DNA of 64,000 bases from Cornus controversa (Eukaryota; Streptophyta; Magnoliopsida; Cornales; Cornaceae), in contig CM048845.1 of NCBI GenBank assembly GCA_026545225.1, positions 121,523,033 through 121,587,032 of the forward strand, given 5' to 3'. Made by a program: the position numbers and the translations under genes. Shown one piece after another: positions 60,237 through 64,000 of the stretch. The notes beneath the pieces were generated by a model. That model searched no databases, was not told the origin of the DNA, and was given only the letters and a program-made list of their open reading frames with translations. The first letter of the stretch is position 1, and each line of letters starts with the position of its first letter.

Positions 60237-62545
60237 ATAATTACATATTATCATGTAATTGACACGTCCAAGTTCTACCGAATCCTGAGTGCTAACGTGT
60301 CCATGTTGTGTCATGTTTTCCTTGTCATGTTTTTGCATTCAAGTGCTCATGCAACACAGTAGCACATATCACATTTGCTGTGACCAGTGGCAAAACAAGT
60401 CTTTCTTGTAGAATTTCCACGAACAAGTAACATAAACTCATGAACTAGCATATGTAGTAGACTAGTAGTTAAATTTCAATAAGAGTATATACTTGAGGTT
60501 CAAGAGGAAGAGAGAGAGAAGGGAAAAAGAAAAACTCCTCGCATTGCAATTTTCTCCATGAAATTTATTACATGCAACGGTAACAATAATAGATTCAAAA
60601 GATGCCTAGATGATATGTTTAGTTCCTTCATCTTTCGTATTACCTAGTAACTAAACAAAGTTAACTTCATATCACTGGTTCAGCAATGTCAAAACCACAC
60701 AAGAAAATGTAATAAAATTATAAGACTCGAAAGAATCAATGATATGCCGAACAATCTAAAATTGTAAAGCCTGACATAATATAGTATCACATAGATAGTG
60801 ACAATCTAAAATTGTAACGCCTGACATAATATAGTATCACATAGATAGTGATACCTGGTACGATCTAACTTGCTTTTGCAGGGCCTCAGAACACATTGAG
60901 AGATCTCCTTTGAGTTTGTGCCACCTTGCATGTAAGCCCCATATGTCTGCTCCCCCACCACTTCGAACAACAATCTAAATAAGAAAAAAAAAAAAAAAAA
61001 GCAGCTAAATATGAATCCTTGAAAGATAATGATCCTAGAATATGCTCTTTGGGTGAAATCTATGTATTTCTGATGCAACCATTTGGCTTATCCCCAACAT
61101 GCTAATATCAGTTCAGTCAAGTACAAAAACCATTTTTATATATAATTTTTTAGCAAGATTTTCTTCACATTATCACTAGTATAAATCTTAATGCAAAGAC
61201 ACCTTGATTAAGGGCTTTAATGCATAGCCAGCGTTAATTTCTGTACAATATAATCAGGAAGCTGAATGTGTTGATTAAAAAAAAATGTCCACAAATATGC
61301 ACTGATTGCTGATATACTGCCACTAACAGAGATTCTTTTCCATGAGTAACTTCTCTCCAAATACTTAAATATACTCCCTCCATCCCTCAATAGTTGTCAC
61401 TTTTGGGAAATCAAACTTTTACTACGTTTGGTACGCAACAATGGAATGGAATGGAATGTCAATATTACCTTTTTTGATCCATTCCTTTGTTTGGTAAGAA
61501 AAATAAAAATGGGAATGACCATTCCGCGTCATTCCTTTGGAATGAAAAAGAATGAAAATTCATTCCACTACTCAACCTATGGAATGTTCATTCCATTCCC
61601 AATAAACATTAAAAAAAAAATTTAGTTACCAAAAATAATGTAATCATCATTCTATTCCTGCATCATTTCATGTTTGAAACCAAACAATAGAATGAGAATG
61701 ATCATTCCATTCCATTCTCATTCTCATTCAATTCTCACTTTAATGGAATGCTCATTCCATTCCATTGTTGCGTACCAAATGTAGCATAAGAGAATGAGTT
61801 TTTATTTATTTATATTCAAAGTACTAAATCAGTTTCCAAATCTACCCTTTCACTAAATTGTCACTTTTAAGGTTGTTTGTTTTCTATGGTGGGGTCCACA
61901 ACACTGTAAGGGTAAATTGGGAATGTTGTAAAAGATAGTACATTAAATTTGAATTTGGGACAACTATTTTGGGACAGACAAAAATGGAAAGGTGGACAAG
62001 TATTGAGGGACAGAGGGAGTATCAAATATGGTCATAAACAAATCACGAGCTAACTCAAATAAAAAACAAAAAACACACATTATGTATCAGATCATACATG
62101 TTCACACACGTTGAATAGAAGAAAAAAAAAAGAGCAAAAGCGTTTGCTTGTGTCTTTGTCGTGCTTTTGTAAATATGTATAGCAATATGATAAGAACAAA
62201 GTTAGCTCAAAGACCAAAGATAAAGGGAAAAGTTCAGAAAAGGAAATTAAGATCACCAAAGAATTTGGTCACCTGCCGTAAGATTTTCCCAAGCAACTCC
62301 ACCAAATGATCAGTTTCCCGTGTTTTTGCCAGCCCAACTTCTGAATCTGTTGGCTCATCCACACAATTGACAGCAGTTTCAGCAAGTTGAATTTGATTGG
62401 TATCATTGTGATCATCAGTGGCGACATAAGAATGAGACCTAGTTAAAGCCCTTCCTTCAATCTCCAGCATTATCCTCTCTAACAACTCGGTGTCAATTCT
62501 TTTGTTGCTAGTCATATCCAACACCATCTGCATAGCTTGTAGTGC
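58129..62545 (-). CDS. TTC27-like tetratricopeptide repeat protein (C-terminal part)
   Basis: The last four exons are on the minus strand: 62545-62273, 60974-60855, 58915-58784 and 58227-58129. They are phase-0 throughout and give 207 residues plus TAA. The gene is truncated by the right window edge; upstream exons are not seen in 62546-64000, which would be intron. Features match plant homologues of TTC27: ALQAMQMVLDMTSNKRIDTE, a variable acidic stretch, HLVELLGKIL, RSGGGADIWGLHARWHKLKG, EALQKQVRSYQ, GSDLWKDRDRF and SDTEEFRNLQACLEEV. TTC27-type proteins are soluble TPR scaffolds; the exact role in plants is not deducible here. The intron between the last two exons has a GC donor. The acidic stretch near 62330-62450 is the least conserved part. 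Confidence 0.87.
60184..60233. repeat. (TA)n microsatellite in a TTC27-like intron
   Basis: A nearly pure AT run of about 45 bp, preceded by ACACACACAAGTGTGTG (itself palindromic). Confidence 0.9.
60751..60850. repeat. 50-bp tandem duplication next to a splice donor
   Basis: Two copies, 60751-60800 and 60801-60850, differ at one base (GTAAAG versus GTAACG). They end five bases from the 3' edge of a TTC27-like exon (60855), so intron-start sequence is duplicated. Confidence 0.93.
61374..62019. mobile_element. Stowaway-type MITE containing a second MITE
   Basis: The left end CTCCCTCCATCCCTCAATAG and inverted right end CTCCCTCTGTCCCTCAATAC continue with A/CTTGTC. They are flanked by TA on both sides (61372-61373 and 62020-62021), the Tc1/mariner target. 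It sits in the intron between the exons at 60974 and 62273 of the TTC27-like gene. Confidence 0.92.
61422..61784. mobile_element. MITE nested inside the Stowaway element
   Basis: Ends CTACGTTTGGTACGCAACAA and, inverted, CTACATTTGGTACGCAACAA, extending at least 32 bp with one mismatch. The interior is built of GGAATG/CATTCC words that make it strongly self-complementary. The target duplication is unclear. Confidence 0.85.
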
Positions 62546-64000
62546 CTAAAAGTAAAGAATAATCAAATTATTGTCAAGTAGCATGATTGATCAACTTCCA
62601 AATAATAATTTATGTTGTCACAAATGCACTTTACAAAACATAATGCATCACACTGACATAAACATAGAACATATATATGAAGAGGAAACCCCAACATCGA
62701 TTATCACTGGCTTGGTGTTCTCAAGCACATAAAACCTAGCAAAAAATGATGTATCCAAGCAGTCAAAATTCTTGATCGGAATCATTGATGTTAGTCAGCA
62801 GGAGCATAATAATGCCTTCTAATGTTCACTCTGTGGCGGGCCAAGATCAATAAGTTTGTGGTTTGGGGGTTTAAAATGGCAGGTGAAATGTCATAGGGTT
62901 CCTAGATTGAAAAGGGGCTAGAAAAGCATTAATAAGATGGTGATTGTATATAGGGATTGCTCATAGGCTAAGGAAAAGGCTAGGGATATGAAGCAAGCTT
63001 TTTAGGTTGAAACGTCAAAAGAAAATAAAGATTGGTTATGATTGAAGCAGAAACTAAAGCTCGGACAAAATTAAAAAGAAAAAAAACCTTCATATGCTGC
63101 TGGAAAACTCTCCCAAACTGGTTTCAAAGAGAGACTATTCCATGGATAACTATAGACACGAGAAATCTCCTATTAGGACCAAATCAAAACCATAAACTCT
63201 AGAGTATGATTATTAAAAACCTAATAAGATCTACTGAAAGTTATATATAAGCACCCAGTACATGCCTATACTCGTCCACTTAAAAACACATACTGATCAA
63301 GTTTTAGTTTTGCTTATGTGAGGTGCTGGGAGGGGCGGACAAACCTGACCTTTTAACATAACTGATACAAAGTAGCTGCTCTAAATTTGAACCCGTGTTT
63401 GCATGACTTGTGGACTTCTATTTTACCAAGCAATAGTCCCCAACTAAACTTGCAACTAACAAAAATATGGATCATTGAAAAAACTGTGACCGAACTAACA
63501 AAATGGAAACGTAAAATAAGACTGAATCTGCAGTAAAACTTAATCTTTATAGGTCAAAGTGGGCCCACCTTGGAATTGAACCAATTTCATAATTACTAGA
63601 CCAAGTATATCCATCTCTTAATAAAGGAAGATCGTCAAGTTATGAAGGTCACTAAGCTCAAATAACTCCTTCATGGTCACATAAGATCTCATAACATACC
63701 CATAAACTGTCATATATCTCATAAGAGACCAATTTATGGAGTTAATGGCACATATACATCCCACAACTGTTGATCTTTTATGCAAAAGTACACCACATTA
63801 AGATCCCAACCTATGCACCGAGGATCCTCGCAACGCATCCCTAATACAGCCAATTTTACCTATAAACTTCCAATCAGAATCTGTCTCCAGCACATAAACC
63901 TGAAAACTCTAATTTTTTTTTTTGATAAGTAAAAATATCATAGAAAGGTGCCCAAACGGGGGACACGTCCCAATCACAATGCAAAAGTCAAGGTCAAGGA
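62546..64000. other. Right-edge region, probably TTC27-like intron
   Basis: No exon of the TTC27-like gene could be read here. The very end (63910-64000: poly-T, GATAAGTAAAAATATCAT, CCCAAACGGGGGACACG) looks like a dispersed plant repeat. Nothing else is supported. Confidence 0.45.

Overview
The window is AT-rich plant nuclear DNA. It has long introns with GT-AG borders, many (TA)n, (GA)n and (TG)n microsatellites, tRNA-derived SINEs of Au type, MULE, hAT and Stowaway-type elements, and plant-specific gene structures (a CRS1-type three-CRM-domain splicing factor and a STE1/DWF7-type sterol desaturase). The proteins look eudicot, but the species cannot be named from sequence alone.

Five host genes can be reconstructed exon by exon with consistent splice phases. 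From left to right: (1) an MsrA-family protein on the minus strand (80-2204, five exons, 259 aa), in which the expected nucleophilic Cys is Ser; (2) an ABHD17-type alpha/beta hydrolase on the plus strand (20289-26332, five exons, 344 aa); (3) a CRS1-like chloroplast group II intron splicing factor on the minus strand (31158-40350, eight exons, 795 aa), convergent with gene 2; (4) a Delta7-sterol-C5(6)-desaturase on the minus strand (41328-46668, three exons, 272 aa); (5) the 3' part of a TTC27-like TPR protein on the minus strand (58129-62545, last four exons, the rest off the right edge). Two introns, one in CRS1 and one in TTC27, have GC rather than GT donors. The genes show no common pathway; they are housekeeping genes separated by repeats.

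The spaces between genes are mostly transposable elements. At 3399-4942 is a complete small non-autonomous LTR element with PBS and target-site duplication. At 8.7-11.5 kb is a probable Helitron 3' portion carrying a RAD6-type UBC microexon and a broken CYP71-type P450 fragment. At 14252-15194 is a non-autonomous MULE with an exact 9-bp target duplication. At 18.4-19.8 kb is a nested pair of inverted-repeat elements, the inner one carrying a broken first exon of a UBP3/4-type deubiquitinase.

From 47.1 to 54.9 kb is a stack of nested insertions. A Copia LTR in reverse orientation is interrupted by a hAT-type element, which itself contains a roughly 4.1 kb probable gypsy-type LTR. Next to it is a decayed Copia pol region interrupted by a solo LTR and followed by its own forward-oriented LTR. 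A Stowaway MITE containing another MITE lies at 61374-62019, inside a TTC27 intron. All boundaries were read by eye; no searches were run.
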